From assembly GCA_964035545.1 (NCBI GenBank), contig OZ037767.1, positions 11,699,081 to 11,763,080 on the forward strand: 64,000 nt of DNA. Direction: 5' to 3'. This document shows, in pieces, positions 52,522 to 63,861 of this stretch. Under the pieces are notes generated by a model. That model searched no databases. It was not told the DNA's origin and saw nothing but the letters and a program-made list of their open reading frames with translations. A program made the position numbers and the translations under genes. Numbering within the stretch: the stretch's first letter is position 1; the number at the start of each line of letters is the position of its first letter. This stretch comes from Bugula neritina. Taxonomy: Eukaryota > Bryozoa > Gymnolaemata > Cheilostomatida > Bugulidae.

Positions 52522-52724
52522 TTAAAAGTTGAGTAGCCTGAAATAATAATAACCTGCATTCATTGATGTATGATTTGGCAGAAAAATTACAGCTGAGGAT
52601 AAAAGTTGTTTCATACTGTTAATGAAACTTTTAAATTCTTCTGTGTCATTTGCGGTCTCTAAATCTTCTTTACATATTACTTTAACTGGTGATTTAGGGG
52701 TATGGCTTTGTCTGCTGCCAATAC
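52522..52724 (-). CDS. SWIM/YqaJ-like protein, second exon (to stop)
   Basis: Acceptor atttatag|GT at 52725, in phase with the exon at 52968. It is open for 67 codons to TAA at 52524-52522. It encodes IGSRQSHTPKSPVKVICKED, then an amphipathic FKSFINSMKQLLSSAVIF segment. A possible donor (GCAG|GTTATT) within the exon would allow further exons. It continues the linker that in SWIM/YqaJ-type invertebrate proteins lies between the zinc finger and the nuclease. The nuclease itself is not seen, so the gene may be partial or a pseudogene. Confidence 0.45.
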
Positions 52725-52967
52725 CTATAAATAATCATGCAAGTTTTCAAATCATATATTTATAAAAAATTTAGCTGTGCATATGTTAACAATTAAAATT
52801 TGAAACAAGCCAAAAGTCAACAAGTTTATGTTATATAACACAATATCAATGCATACCTATACTAAATTATTTTTATATCGATACTTTATATAACATATAG
52901 TATTACATAGTATTTTAGCTACTCCTTATAAACTACGAAAGCTTGCATGTCGCAACATCTTGTTTAC

Positions 52968-53149
52968 CTTTGCAGTAGTGAGGTTTGTTAAATTCCACAT
53001 CTTGTACTGGAATATACAGCTGCTTCACCTTTTCATACTTAGGAGCTTCCCGTGAACACGCAGTGCTTGTACAAGAAAGGCTCAATAGCTCCAACCTGAA
53101 TGCACTTTCCAATTTGAAAAATAATGCAGCTACGTGATTGCAAGTTTGG
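52968..53149 (-). CDS. SWIM zinc finger-like exon of a YqaJ-associated protein
   Basis: Minus strand, donor CAAAG|GTAAAC at 52967. It encodes CNHVAALFFKLESAF, the C-x-H-x-x-A-L half of a SWIM zinc finger, followed by SCTSTACSREAPK and IPVQDVEFNKPHYC. This order (C-x-HvaAL, then S/T-C-T-S...C, then basic linker) is characteristic of invertebrate proteins annotated as YqaJ-recombinase-domain or SWIM-type. The left part of the exon is uncertain: its frame closes upstream at about 53152, where the sequence ataaag|CC may be the acceptor. Upstream exons with the first two Cys were not found. Confidence 0.5.
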
Positions 53150-53234
53150 CTTTATCTAAAATTAAAAATGTAAACTTTAAGTTTATACTTTTAATTTTAG
53201 GACTACACAGTAATTATAAGGGTAGGTACTGTTG

Positions 53235-53545
53235 TTGTTAGGAAAAAATATTGACAACAAGTAACATGCTATAAAAATAATTATAATGACGAAAACTGCA
53301 ATTTTAGTCAATTCGATGGGAGAAAGTTTAATTAAATTTATTTTAGCAAGAAAACATTTTGTGACATATATAATGATTTTTGGCAACTGCCCTGTCTGTA
53401 AATGTCTGAATGAAGTTTCATTCAATCCCTAAAACGGCGGTACAACAGTGGTAATTTTTGATTACTTAAGAATTTATATGTTTCTAAGTATATATTCAGA
53501 ACCTCTGGCATAGTATCAACTCTCTTCTACAACAGTAAGCCAAGT
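53235..53545 (+). repeat. Dispersed repeat, copy 2 (cf. 11640-11965)
   Basis: The same order of blocks as in copy 1: caacaagtaacat, gtcaattcgatggg, then the ctgtaaatgt region, attacttaagaatt and gtatattcagaa. Diverged, same orientation. Confidence 0.65.
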
Positions 53546-55470
53546 CATATAGGTACCTACTGAACCAAAATTTAAAACTGAAAAGTTAATACCTATTAAA
53601 ATTAGAACATTATTTGATAATTAATTTAGTTTTGAATTTTATGAATAATTTAGGTTTGAATTTGATGATGACAATTATTGAGTTAAACCAAAAGATATTA
53701 GTGGGATAGAGCTGGTAGTTATCTTCACTTGACAAATACTTAATTATGGGTTTGGCAATTGACAAAATTATTCATGCATGCAGAGATAATGTGTGCGGTT
53801 CTACGTGTGTATTATAATATATACACTCTAAGCGTAAATTTCATGAGACAAATTCAGGACTTGCCCCTTGAAAGAATGAAATTATAAATTTTGTGCATTT
53901 ATATATGTCTTCTCAATATGATAAAAATAAAGAAGCAAAATTACAAAAGTAATAAAATATTATAATAGCGAAACCAAAGAGAAATAAAATGGAATCCTAG
54001 CAATCTTTCAAAATCTTGCTGTGCATGCATGGCTATTATACTGGCAACTCACTAAATTAATAAACCTTCAAGTATAAATGTGTTCAGCTTTGAAAATTAA
54101 TATTGTAGAAAATGGATTCTTCAAACATAAAACTGTATAGCTTCAAAATCAAATAATTTTAAGATAATTTCCTCAAATTTAATTTGTGCTACTTCAAAAT
54201 AAATTTCTCAACTCAACAAAAGCTTCTTTAAATATAAATTTGTATAGTTTAAAAAACAATAAAAATCAGTACATCATTTTCAAAATAAAAAAGTAGATTA
54301 GGCTACTTACAGTAACTGCTCAGTCTACTCTGCACTATCGTAGTAAATTGTTAGGGTGAGGGGGGGGCCCAAAGGGCCGAATTGTGAGTTTTTTGCTCTC
54401 ATTCATTTGTTTTCCAAGTTACTAGTTTAAGAATCTCTAATCTAATTACTACACCAGTTGTCTATTATAGGTATCAGTTTACTGTTTCTATCTCTTTCAC
54501 AACCCTCATTGTGCCCCAGTACCGGAGTACAACGGACCACTGGGTGGGGCACAACAAATATATTGAAACTTTGCTAATTTGGTTGCATCTGATCTTTATT
54601 TATTTAATATGCACAAGTAAATAAAAATACTCTTTCAGATTTAAAGCAAAAATTATGTTTTAGCTGTACAGTTTGTGCCACTATGCAGATAGCAAGGGAG
54701 GCAAAATCAAATGCACATCACTCATTTTTACAGTACCATTATCATTACTGTTTAGAGCAAAATTTTTTTTATCTACACTTCCCGGGAACTGTTATCAGAA
54801 AAAAAACTTTAGTAACATGTGCTACAAAATTCCGGGTGGACTTTTTTCTATGAGCTGTAGCTAAGGTGTGCTGAAGTTTGTGGCTGGAGTGCGGAAGCGC
54901 GGGAGGAAATGAGCAAATCACAATTTATTTTTGTCATATACGTGTATATTCCCTCAATGTTATAATGTATAATGAATATCATGACTATCCATTAGTAACA
55001 GCAGCAAAGTGTTTTGTATGATGTATAACATGGCAAAACTCTAACCTCACCAGATGTAAATACTTATAGGGCAGCTTAACCTTGTAGTTTTGTAGTCTTA
55101 CCATGATGTTTGTGAGATTTTACAAAAAGGTCAAAAATAGCTGTATCTATAAACTTTTTTAACATTTCAACTAATTTTTTGGGCCAAAATAGTAATAACA
55201 GTGATCAGGGTGCAATGGTCAGCGTGGCTCATTGTGCCCCGTGTGGTCAAGTTGAAAATAAATGTGGCTCAAGGAAAATTTATTTTAAAAAATTGCTATT
55301 ATGCTAGTTAATCAATGTAGAGACAAGCAATGGCAACAATATCAGTAAAATCTAGGCTTTGAGTGTGAAAAGTTATAAAGCTTTAATGACATATTTAAAA
55401 ATTTACAAAAGTAGATAAAAGCAGTTTTTGACTCGCCTCTTCAACAAGTATGCTTTGCAAATGTTGTAAC
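53546..55470. other. Non-coding spacer
   Basis: AT-rich; includes a G9 run at 54359-54367 and a hairpin-forming segment at 54507-54554 (ttgtgccccagt ... tggggcacaa). A third cattgtgcccc is at about 55229. No gene is recognised. Confidence 0.5.
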
Positions 55471-55489
55471 TAAAATGGCTGAACAGGTA

Positions 55490-55932
55490 TGTCATTACCT
55501 TTTTATTGTTCTGGGTTTACGCTTCACTGTTTATTATCGGGTCTATTTAGGCAAAGCTATTACGCCAAGTTTACGATTGCTAACACTTTATTTTACTTAT
55601 CAAACACACTAAATAAAACCGTACAATATCCAAAACAAGTTCCATAATCAAGGAGAGAATACACAACTTTACAATAATAACTCCTAACGCTATCAGCCGG
55701 TTAGTCGAGCACGCTAACTACTAGCACAAGTAGTGCAGCTCTGCCTACTGTTAATTACTAACAATTCATTCTAATGTATGGCCAGTATGTACGATACTGG
55801 CTCCGTTGATTGGCCATCATGCTGGTGCCATCACGATAGTTGACTTGTTATACAAATGCATCGTGCCATCAGAGAAGTGTGTGAGGAGTTATCCTTTTGA
55901 TATCAAATACATATACAAATTCTCCACATCCT
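55490..55932 (-). repeat. LTR-like segment, minus strand
   Basis: The minus strand starts TGTGGAGAATTTG after a purine-rich tract (atagtggtggagga) that resembles the copy B arrangement (cgatggggggagaa), and ends ...GGTAATGACA. It is about 440 bp with TG...CA ends and AATAAA near the end. The internal Gypsy sequence on its upstream side is not recognisable, and no target duplication is visible. Confidence 0.4.
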
Positions 55933-57000
55933 CCACCACTATCGAAAGGCACCCAAGAAAAATATAAAAGAGTATAACACATACACAAAAAACATAATAT
56001 TCAGAACAGAATACTGTTATATAAAAAAATAAAAAAAAGAACACACAGGTGGTAGCACAAAGTAGCATACAACTGTCATAAAATCAGACGAAGTAAAATA
56101 AGACGAGGAGCTGTACGTAAATTACAAATCACGGCAAGTTAGCATGAACATATCTGGCCATCTGTCGACTGTGACTCCCCGAGCAAAGTACCATAATAGA
56201 GCCACAGGGGAAGGAAAAGAAGAACTCCTCTAGCCAGAGCCAAGCATCTACAGGGTGGGCGCCGACATGCGGTCAATGAATTAAATGTGGCAGAAGAAAA
56301 GTGTTCTGACGCCACTATAGAAGTGGCTGTTACTATTAGTCATGCAGTCAATAATTATTATTACCTGTTATTCATTATTTATCTATTGATCGACCCATCG
56401 TGGTATTTTTAATCATCAATATTTAGATTATTTATTCGACTGTTCTCGTCTCGATCTATTAGTGTTATGAAGATAGTCTTCGTAAGAAGAGCGAACAACA
56501 TCATCCGCCACGACAGCCACCTGTGCTGCTGCGACAGTCTTCTAAGAATTTAGTGTATATAGAAAGACAATAAAGGTGACTGCTTGACGGTGGTGTCAGG
56601 AAAAGGATCTTCTAGCCCTTCACTAAATCTCACCTGCAACAGAGTACCAGATTCTGTTGTAGGAGTTTCCACCCGGTCAGTATGACACTGACGACCGAGT
56701 TACACAGTCTATCAACATTTTGATTACCAAAATCATCCCGGCGACCGTCTCACTCTAAGTCGTCAGTGAAATCATCTGACTTCAAGAATCGAACTTTATC
56801 GTTATGACAAAGCGAGACTGATACATGTTACTAAGTTAAATTTCATTTAAATAATAGAATTTCACAAGTAGACTTACCAAAAGACAGCCATGACACCAGT
56901 CTACTGTTCACTTAGGTTCCGTAGTCGCTAGCCTGTCAAGTACGTGCGCGCCACGACAGTTAACATTGAAAAGAATGCTCGTCACAGTGGAAGTAATTAC
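55933..57000. other. Retroelement-derived non-coding sequence
   Basis: Probably contains the 3' LTR of Gypsy E (minus strand, starting TGTAATTACTTCC at 57001), but its other end cannot be fixed. A plus-strand stretch, cggtggtgtcaggaaaagg at 56589-56607, after aataaagg, looks like an LTR end plus primer-binding site of another element. No coding region. Confidence 0.4.
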
Positions 57001-57015
57001 ATAATACCCCCTTTC

Positions 57016-57840
57016 ACTAGCGAGTTGGCTTCACTCTTTTCTGTACCCCCGGTGGCGTTAACACAATATATGTATACGCCACTGGGTATGCAATTCACAG
57101 TTGTGTTTCTTTGTATTAAAGTAATTGCAACTCTCAATTGCCCGTCTCTCCAGATTTCTTTTATGATAGCTGATGGATGCTTTTCTACTGCATCACACAA
57201 GAAATCTTTCGAATAAGATGGTGGCGCCCTAGTACCTTGACCACGCTCCAACTGTACTGGGAGGGGGGCTGCTGCCACTGGTGACTCTACCACTACGGGT
57301 GGCATCTCTAGTATTGAGGGTCCATCAGTACGGGTGGTTCCCCCTAGCTGCCTCCTCCTCATGAGTTTCCATCTCATCAGGAATGACAAGTGTGTCGGCC
57401 GGCTCCACTGCTGGTGGGGCCGGCCCAGACCGGTCTTTCAGTTTGTCGGCCGCCTCTTCTTGGGGTGGGGGCGTTTTATTCTGATCTGGCAGCACCTCCT
57501 CCAACTCTCTGTACGCTATGCCTCGTCCTCTCATGGGCGGACGGCGTACAGGCTCTAGGAGTGGAGAGGCCTGTCTTGCTGCATCAGGACTCGCCCAGTA
57601 CGGCTTCAGTTGTGCTTCGTTCTAGACCGACACGTGGCCACAACGTTTCACTCTGCATGTGTGATTTGGCATCATCTCAATCACGCAATATGGACCCACG
57701 AACTTTGGCTGTAACTTAGCTGCCTGTTTGCTCCACCGGCGATGACTGATCATCCAGACCCAGTTGCCCACTTTATACAAAGGGGGTCGTTGGAGTCACC
57801 GCTCCTGACCTGCCATTGCTGCTCACACAACACCTAGTGA
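57016..57840 (-). pseudogene. Gypsy E pol C-terminal tail
   Basis: Corresponds to the SH3-like and Pro-rich tail of copy B. Text such as GNWVWMISHRR, LKPYWASPDAA and RGIAYRELEEVLPDQNKTPPPQ lies in changing frames with stops (57625, 57800). No frame longer than about 130 codons. Confidence 0.65.
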
Positions 57841-58572
57841 GCCGTTCTTTTGCGCTTAATTAGCTCATCTATGTAATCGTGAACGTTGCTCTCTGAAGCT
57901 AGAACATGGTAAGTTAAGTGTTCAGGAACCCTTGTTTCTCTCCCCAGCATGAAAAAGTTAGGGGTCTTCAGTGTGCTGGAGTGATAGGTACTACAGTAGG
58001 CTCGCTTGATTTGCGGCAGCACCAAGTCCCACTCTGTCTGACTCTTACCTATAAGCAGGCTTCTCAGCGAGTTGCCTAGCATACGGTTGTTCCGCTCTAC
58101 AACCCTATTTCCTTGCGGGTGGTATGGGGTTGTCCGACTCTGGTTAACCCCCAACGTCCCACAGAGATCGCTCATAAGTTGCGACTGAAACTGGGCACTT
58201 TGATCAAAGTGTATTTGTTCTGGCAAGCCGAAATAACAGAACACCTACTGATCCAAGGCCCTGGCCACCGAGGGGGCCGACGCATTTGGGATAGCCAGCG
58301 CATCAGCCCACCGCATGAAGTGGTCAGTTAACACCAAAATGCAGCTATTACCTCTTGCAGACGTGAGCATGGGGCCCACCAGATCTACAGCAACTACTTG
58401 CCACGAACGAGCGGCATGGAGGCGGCGCCTCCCTGCAGTCTCAGTGGAGCGGCCATGCTTCCTAGCTTGCAGATCTCACACTTCCGCCCCGGAGTTGGAC
58501 ATCCCGGGTCATACCGGGCCAATACCACTGGAGTTGGAGACAACGAGCAAACGGACAGACTACCCTCTCCCG
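57834..58572 (-). pseudogene. Gypsy E integrase core
   Basis: The 58244-57834 frame holds YFGLPEQIHFDQSAQFQSQLMSDLCG, where the second catalytic Asp is kept, then QSRTTPYHPQGNRVVERNNRML with the catalytic Glu. 58250-58572 holds the zinc domain and first Asp region in other frames with stops. Confidence 0.75.
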
Positions 58573-59559
58573 TTATTGGTGATTTGCACCGATTGCCAAA
58601 GTTATCGTTAACAACCCATCACCATTAAACTGGAGGGAGTCCCAGCGGTCGCAGAAATACTTAAACTTTGCACACTGGACCCGCTGTTTGGCCTCACTAG
58701 GCTGTCGTCCCTCCTTCTTAGCCCGCACCAGGTCAGCTACTACCCCAGGTAGTGTAGCTTGGAGCCGACACAGCTCCTTGACATTCCTTAGCAGCGTAGG
58801 GCTTGCATGAAGGTTGTTGACAGATTTAGTGAGGAGTTCGGACCGGAGTTGTTCTTCTTCCCAGCTGTATATACTTGCTTTTCCCATCTGTTCTTCCACG
58901 TCTGAGCGAGGGGGTCCACCACTCTTGCGCTCGGTGTTTAGGCACTGCTTACATCCATCTGCCTGGCGGCGGCTCAATCCGTCGGCATTACCAAGTTTCT
59001 TACTGGGTCGGTGTTCGATCCGGTATGAAAACTCAGCCAGGATTTCAAGCCAACGCACTACTTGGCTAGATGTTTCAGCACGTCGACACAGCCATATCGA
59101 GGACGCGTGGTCAGTTTGTAATCTGAACATCCGCCCATACAGATATGGTCTAAAGTGTTTTGTTGCCTTAACTACTGCCAGGAGCTCTCTCCTGGTAGTA
59201 CAGTAGTTCCTCTCAGGGGCCGACAGAGCCTTACTATAGTAAGCTACCACCACCTCGCGACCATCTTGGACCTGAGACAGCACATCCCCTACATTGTGGT
59301 TACTGACATCAGTATCCAAAATGTAATCTCTCGCTGAATCAGAGTACGTCAAAATGGGTGCCTCCACCAAGCGATCCTTGAGGTGGTCAAATGCCTGCTG
59401 TTCTGCATACGTCCACTGCCAGTGCACTCCCTTTGTCGACAGCCGGTTTAGTGGCTGCGCAATTTTTGCAAAGTCTGGTATGTACTGCCGATAGTACCCT
59501 ACCAGCCCCAGGAACGCCCGCAATTCAGGGAGGTTAACAGAGACGGCCCAGTCCCTCAT
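58573..59559 (-). pseudogene. Gypsy E RNase H and connection domain
   Basis: A 328-codon open segment: RT connection (LPELRAFLGLVGYYRQYIPDF), then RNase H with ILDTDVSNHNVGDVLSQ, where copy B has DTDASDHSVGAVL. It continues NYCTTRRELLAVVKATKHFRP, LQTDHASSIWLC and the integrase linker. A frame change at about 59557 separates it from RT. Confidence 0.8.
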
Positions 59560-60425
59560 GGCCCGTACCTTCTCGAGTCGGTGGCGACCTCGTCTCGATC
59601 AACTACATGGCCCAGGTACTTGACCTCTTGTTGCAGTAATGCACACTTAGAGGGCTTGAGCTTTAGACCAGCAGCTTGAAGTCTGTCAAACACCTCTCTG
59701 AGCCGACTGACATGAGTGTCGAAGTCGGGGAAGATGACAATGACATTATCAAGATAGATAAGCAAGGTCTTTTAGTGTAACCCACTCAGGACGTGCTCCA
59801 AGAATCGCTGGAAGGTGGCCGGCGCAGACGTGAGTCTGAACGTCAACACCTTTTATTTCTAGAGCCTGTCCCGCGTGTCAAACGCGGCCTTGTCCTGTGC
59901 ATCAGAACTCAGGGGCACCTGCCAATACCTGCTTAGCAAGTCCAGTCTACTGAAGAACTTGCTACCAGCTAAAGCATCTAGCAACTCGTCGATCCTAGAA
60001 AGAGGGTAATCGTCCTGGATAGTCACGCTGTTCAGTTTGCGATAATCCACGCAAAACCTCCAGCTCCCATCCTCTTTTCGAACCAGGACAACTGGAGAGC
60101 TCCAAACACCATAGGCTGCATCAATCAGGTGCCGGTTCAGAAGGTCTTGCACCTGTCGGCTCATTTCCCTTTCCTTCTCAGGACCTAGCTGGCGGGTCAG
60201 CTGCCTGATGGGCACCGTCCCAGCCGCCAAAGGTATCTCAAGACAGACAGCCTTAGCAAGGCCAATGTCATGGTCGCAGCAACTGAACACGTCCTTGTAC
60301 TCAGAGGGCAGCTGCGCCACTACCAGGCATTCCCGCTTACTCTCACAGCCATTACAGGTATCCCCGTACAAAGTGTTTAGGCACCAGCCCCCTGCCGTTC
60401 CTAGTGGGTACCTTCCGAGCCTCAT
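59556..60425 (-). pseudogene. Gypsy E reverse transcriptase
   Basis: 60425-59859 carries HLIDAAYGVWSSPVVLVRKEDGSWRFCVDYRKLNSV and LDLLSRYWQVPLSS. After stops near 59858 and 59775, 59765-59556 has LIYLDNVIVIFPDF. YLDD has become YLDN, so the catalytic pair is broken. Confidence 0.82.
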
Positions 60426-60574
60426 CCGCTGTCTCCAGGGTGGGCCCGATATCCTCCCCCTGTATGGAGTGGAACTTCCCCACTAGTGACCCAGCCGGCA
60501 ATTCTACCGACTCTGTGAAAGGATTTACACACTGGACCAGGAACTCTCCCCGCTCATCCAGTCTATTCAGGCTG

Positions 60575-61171
60575 TTAGCGAGCTGGACGCCCCCGTGCAC
60601 TTTCCACCACTCTTAACTCGGAGATTTTCCTACAGTTCACTCTGCAGCGAACTGTAGACCGAGAGCGCCAAGGTACAGTACAGCACTGCACCACCTGCAC
60701 TCCCCCCACAAAGGGTCTGCCAAACCGGTCCACACAAGCAAGCTCACGCCCGGCCATCATCACCGCCGACTTGTTAAAGTCAATGTGGCACTTGTGTTGC
60801 TTCAGAAATGGCATTCCCAAGATGGCGTCCTCCTTGAACTGACTGACGATGAAGGTCTCGCTGATCACCTGATCACGGACTTTACCAGCGAACTCTATCA
60901 TGCCATAAAAAGGTATACACGACCCATCCGCCAACGTGCCGTGTTCCCCATCATATAGCTCCAGGTTTGCCCGGTCCCTAGCACTGAGTGTGTCAAACAG
61001 ACGCCGGCTCAAGAAATTTGTGGTACACCCAGTATCCAACAGGAATGTTTCAGCTTTGCCAGCAAGTTTACCGGGAAGGGAATAACTGCTTCTATATGGC
61101 TGAGCGCTCACTGAGAAGTTAATATCTGCAGGTGACACCTCATGTGCATGGAGTTGGGGATGCACCTGCAC
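60575..61171 (-). pseudogene. Gypsy E aspartic protease
   Basis: An open segment of 198 codons: LPGKLAGKAETFLLDTGCTTNFLSRRLFDTLSAR with the intact DTG site, then ADGSCIPFYGMIEF and AILGMPFLKQHKCHID. It shifts frame to the 60600-60352 linker (GVQLANSLNRLDERGEFLVQ). Confidence 0.85.
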
Positions 61172-61199
61172 TTTTCGGTTGCGGTGGGGGAGGGGTTTG

Positions 61200-61734
61200 T
61201 CAATGTTCAGTAATCAGGCGGGTTACATCTCGGTCTTGCTCGCACACGGGCAGCCGAGTGAATGCTTGGTCCTGCTCTCGTGTGGGTAACCAAAGGAAAT
61301 CCCGGTCCTGCTCCCACTCGTCGTACACCTCCTCATCAGGCAAACCTTCACAACGGTTTTTGAGTGTCCAAGCCGGAAGTTTTGGCGGGCTTTGTGGCCT
61401 GCTGACTCTCTGTGAGGCTTGCCACTCTGGCCAAGGCGGCCTCCTCACCCGATTGAGTTTGGGCCTTGGCCTTGGCCTCGGAGGGTTAAACCGAAGTCCA
61501 CGGTCGGCGGAGTCTACCATGGGCCGTTGTCGTTAAACTCCCTCCCTCTACCATGGGGGCAGCTTTGTACGAAGTGCCCACAACTAGGACTCGCTTGCTG
61601 ACAACAGCTGTCGGCGACCTGGCGGGCTTGGAAATAGCCATTCCCAAGCCTGAGAGCTTTCTCTGTCGTCTCAACCTTAGCTACCAGCAGGTGTTGCTTT
61701 GAACCGAGGTTGTTAATAGACTGGAGAAAAGCAA

Positions 61735-61735
<1 letters not shown>
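61200..61735 (-). pseudogene. gag: Gypsy E gag end and linker
   Basis: Gag text ends with [29 protein letters not shown], then a decayed knuckle [15 protein letters not shown], then a slippery region reading TTTAACG (one A lost) at 61537-61531. The linker continues in the other frame (61520-61200). It is cut at the TA tract at about 61735. Confidence 0.75.
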
Positions 61736-61812
<77 letters not shown>

Positions 61813-61851
61813 GTATGTATATGTATATATATGTATATATATATATGTATA

Positions 61852-61883
<32 letters not shown>
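61735..61883. repeat. (TA)n with (GTATATATATAT)n
   Basis: A TA microsatellite with interspersed gtata units, truncating Gypsy E gag. Confidence 0.97.
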
Positions 61884-61888
<5 letters not shown>

Positions 61889-61889
61889 C

Positions 61890-62388
61890 AGTATGTAGTA
61901 AAAAATATTATTAGAGCCATCGAGCAGTACACGTTGCGTCAAGTTGACGGCCCTGAATAACAATATTGTGAATATAGAGACTAGGTCAAGGTGATTTTTA
62001 TCGGACTTGCAAGTTAAATCATTCTGGCAATATAATTTAACTAACTCAAAGCTAGGTCAACTAATTTTGATATATCGTGATTGGTTGATACAAGTTGTAA
62101 TGCTAATTTTATATTAAATTTGTTGTGAGTTTTATAAAAATTTTGTATGTAAATAATTGGTTGTACCCCAAGACGTCCGTTTTGGGCTCCAAGACGTCCG
62201 TAATATGGACATAAATAGAGTTGTAATTTTTAGTAGCAGTCAGTCGACTGTTGCCTGTTGTAATGTTTATGATTGACTCTTATAATAAACTTTATTCTTT
62301 GCGAAATACTCTGCTCTTTGATTAGGTTACTATTGAGTTGGCAATAGTGGTGGTTAGTTTCTATAGGTTTGTCAATGGTGATTACTTG
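61890..62388. other. Spacer with LTR-like segment
   Basis: 62163-62340 has TGTACCCCAAGACGTCCG, a second ccaagacgtccgt 30 bp later, ataaatag (TATA-like) and aataaa. It may be a small LTR, but no partner or primer-binding site is certain. No gene. Confidence 0.35.
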
Positions 62389-62725
62389 CGCTGCAATTCC
62401 TGTTGAATCTCGGTGATTCAAATCCCAGGAATCTGATTTCTGTCACTGTCTCTGACTACAGCTGCTGTGATATAAATCGGCGAACCATAGCCGTGTCCCT
62501 GTCACGCTCCAGCACTGTTACTGAACACCAGAAATCATTTTTCCACTGTAGTGACTCTCTTGCGTTGCGGAATTCCTGTCGAGTCTCTGCGATTCGAACA
62601 TCAGGAATCAGATTTCTGTCACTGTCTCTGACTACAGTTGCTGTGATATAAATCAGCGAACCATAGCCGTGTCCCTATCACACTTCAGCACTGTTACCGA
62701 ACACCAGAAATCAATAGTCACTGGA
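62389..62725 (+). repeat. Tandem duplication, ~177-bp unit
   Basis: Two head-to-tail copies, offset 176-177 bp, containing tttctgtcactgtctctgac, gctgtgatataaatc and cgaaccatagccgtgtccct. They differ at scattered bases. Confidence 0.88.
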
Positions 62726-62885
62726 AAATATTAAAATCACATTAGCAAATAATTTGGCAACAAACAGTATTAGATAGTTTAATTAGTTTTCTGCACAAGG
62801 GAATTCTATTCCGACCCTCATTGTTAAGTGAGATTACTTACCGTCGATAGCGACACCTGGTGTCAGACACAAATTTACTTCAAGT

Positions 62886-63310
62886 ACATGCCAATATTTA
62901 CTACAAATTTCAAACATAGCATAAATTAAGTAGTATTACCGTGCCCACTTGCATCCAATTTACTAGTATTACATTTATAGCAACTGTAACGTAATTTGTG
63001 TAAAATGGTTATTGCATGCATTATTCAATTCATATTCACATTGTAATCACAGCGAAGCTTAAACTTTATAGCTTTGTGTTTTTGTGCATAAGTGAGTTTT
63101 AATTTTTTTTAATTTTGTGTGCAATAAAAATGTGTTTACAAATTTAATCAATAAACAAAACTAAAAAAATGTACACATAAAAGAAAAAAAATAATAAAAT
63201 AACAAAAGTGGCAAAATTTTGCCTTTATAACTTATATAAACTCACGGTACTGATCGCGGCATAATGACTTTTCATGGTTTAAAATCAACACTCCTATATA
63301 TTCCACACTG
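62886..63310 (+). repeat. Dispersed ~420-bp repeat, copy 3
   Basis: The full-length counterpart of 27869-28310, without the TA run in front. It ends in ttataacttatataaactc and caacactcctatatattcc, about 35 bp before a start codon. Confidence 0.8.
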
Positions 63311-63344
63311 ATCACAAGCGACTACCACATCTCGGCCAATTAAA

Positions 63345-63398
63345 ATGGAGCAAATAAAAGCCCTCGTGGTAATTTCGTTCTTGCTTGTAATAATGGTA
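63345..63398 (+). CDS. First exon of a secreted or membrane protein (signal peptide)
   Basis: ATG at 63345 after taaa. The 18 codons encode MEQIKALVVISFLLVIMV, a typical signal-peptide core, ending in phase 0 at GTA|GTAAGT, a consensus donor. The gene continues rightward. The TATA-like sequences in the repeat 60-110 bp upstream could serve as its promoter. Confidence 0.55.
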
Positions 63399-63860
63399 GT
63401 AAGTTGTACTTTCTCATTCACTTCGACTCGTCATGGTTAATTTTGTATTGACATTTTGCTATATTATTACTACACTGTTTAAATTTATTACCGTATTAAC
63501 TTAGCCACTTTGTTTCACTCATCATTGATGTGTTAATAATAATTATAATGATAACGTTGCACTTACTGAGTAACCAGTTTGAGTTGGGGTTACAGTTTGA
63601 CTTGCTATGAGTATGAGTATGACACTTGGCTTAAACTTTTAGCATTTGCAAGTCATGCCCTCTGTTGCTCGTGCAGTGGTAAAGCTTTGCAAAGCTACCC
63701 TCTTCTGTTTAACTTAAGATGGAATATAGCTTTATTGTACAATTCTTTTAGTTATAAACCCGTAAGTGTAAGTGTAAGACGTAGGCCTAGGAGTAAGTGA
63801 ACCTTCTTTTAGTAATATTTATATATTCATTCATTATCGAATTTCAGTGTAGCAATTTAT
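63399..63860 (+). other. Probable first intron
   Basis: Lies between the signal-peptide exon and the open segment at the window's edge. A 73-codon frame at 63579-63800 has no family resemblance. Confidence 0.4.
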
Positions 63861-63861
63861 T

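Larger units (their letters stand above)
57001..61735 (-). mobile_element. Ty3/gypsy copy E, inactive
   Basis: On the minus strand from about 61735: gag end, decayed frameshift signal, protease, RT, RNase H, integrase, pol tail, polypurine tract at 57004-57014 and LTR start TGTAAT at 57001. It is the same family as B. The coding region is spread over at least five frame changes, RT has lost a catalytic Asp, and the 5' LTR and most of gag are cut off at a (TA)n tract. Confidence 0.85.

Noticed and set aside
55475-55490. First coding exon ATG GCT GAA CAG followed by GTATGT
   Set aside because: Start and donor look good, but no downstream exon was found and an LTR-like segment begins at once; four codons are too little to support a gene.
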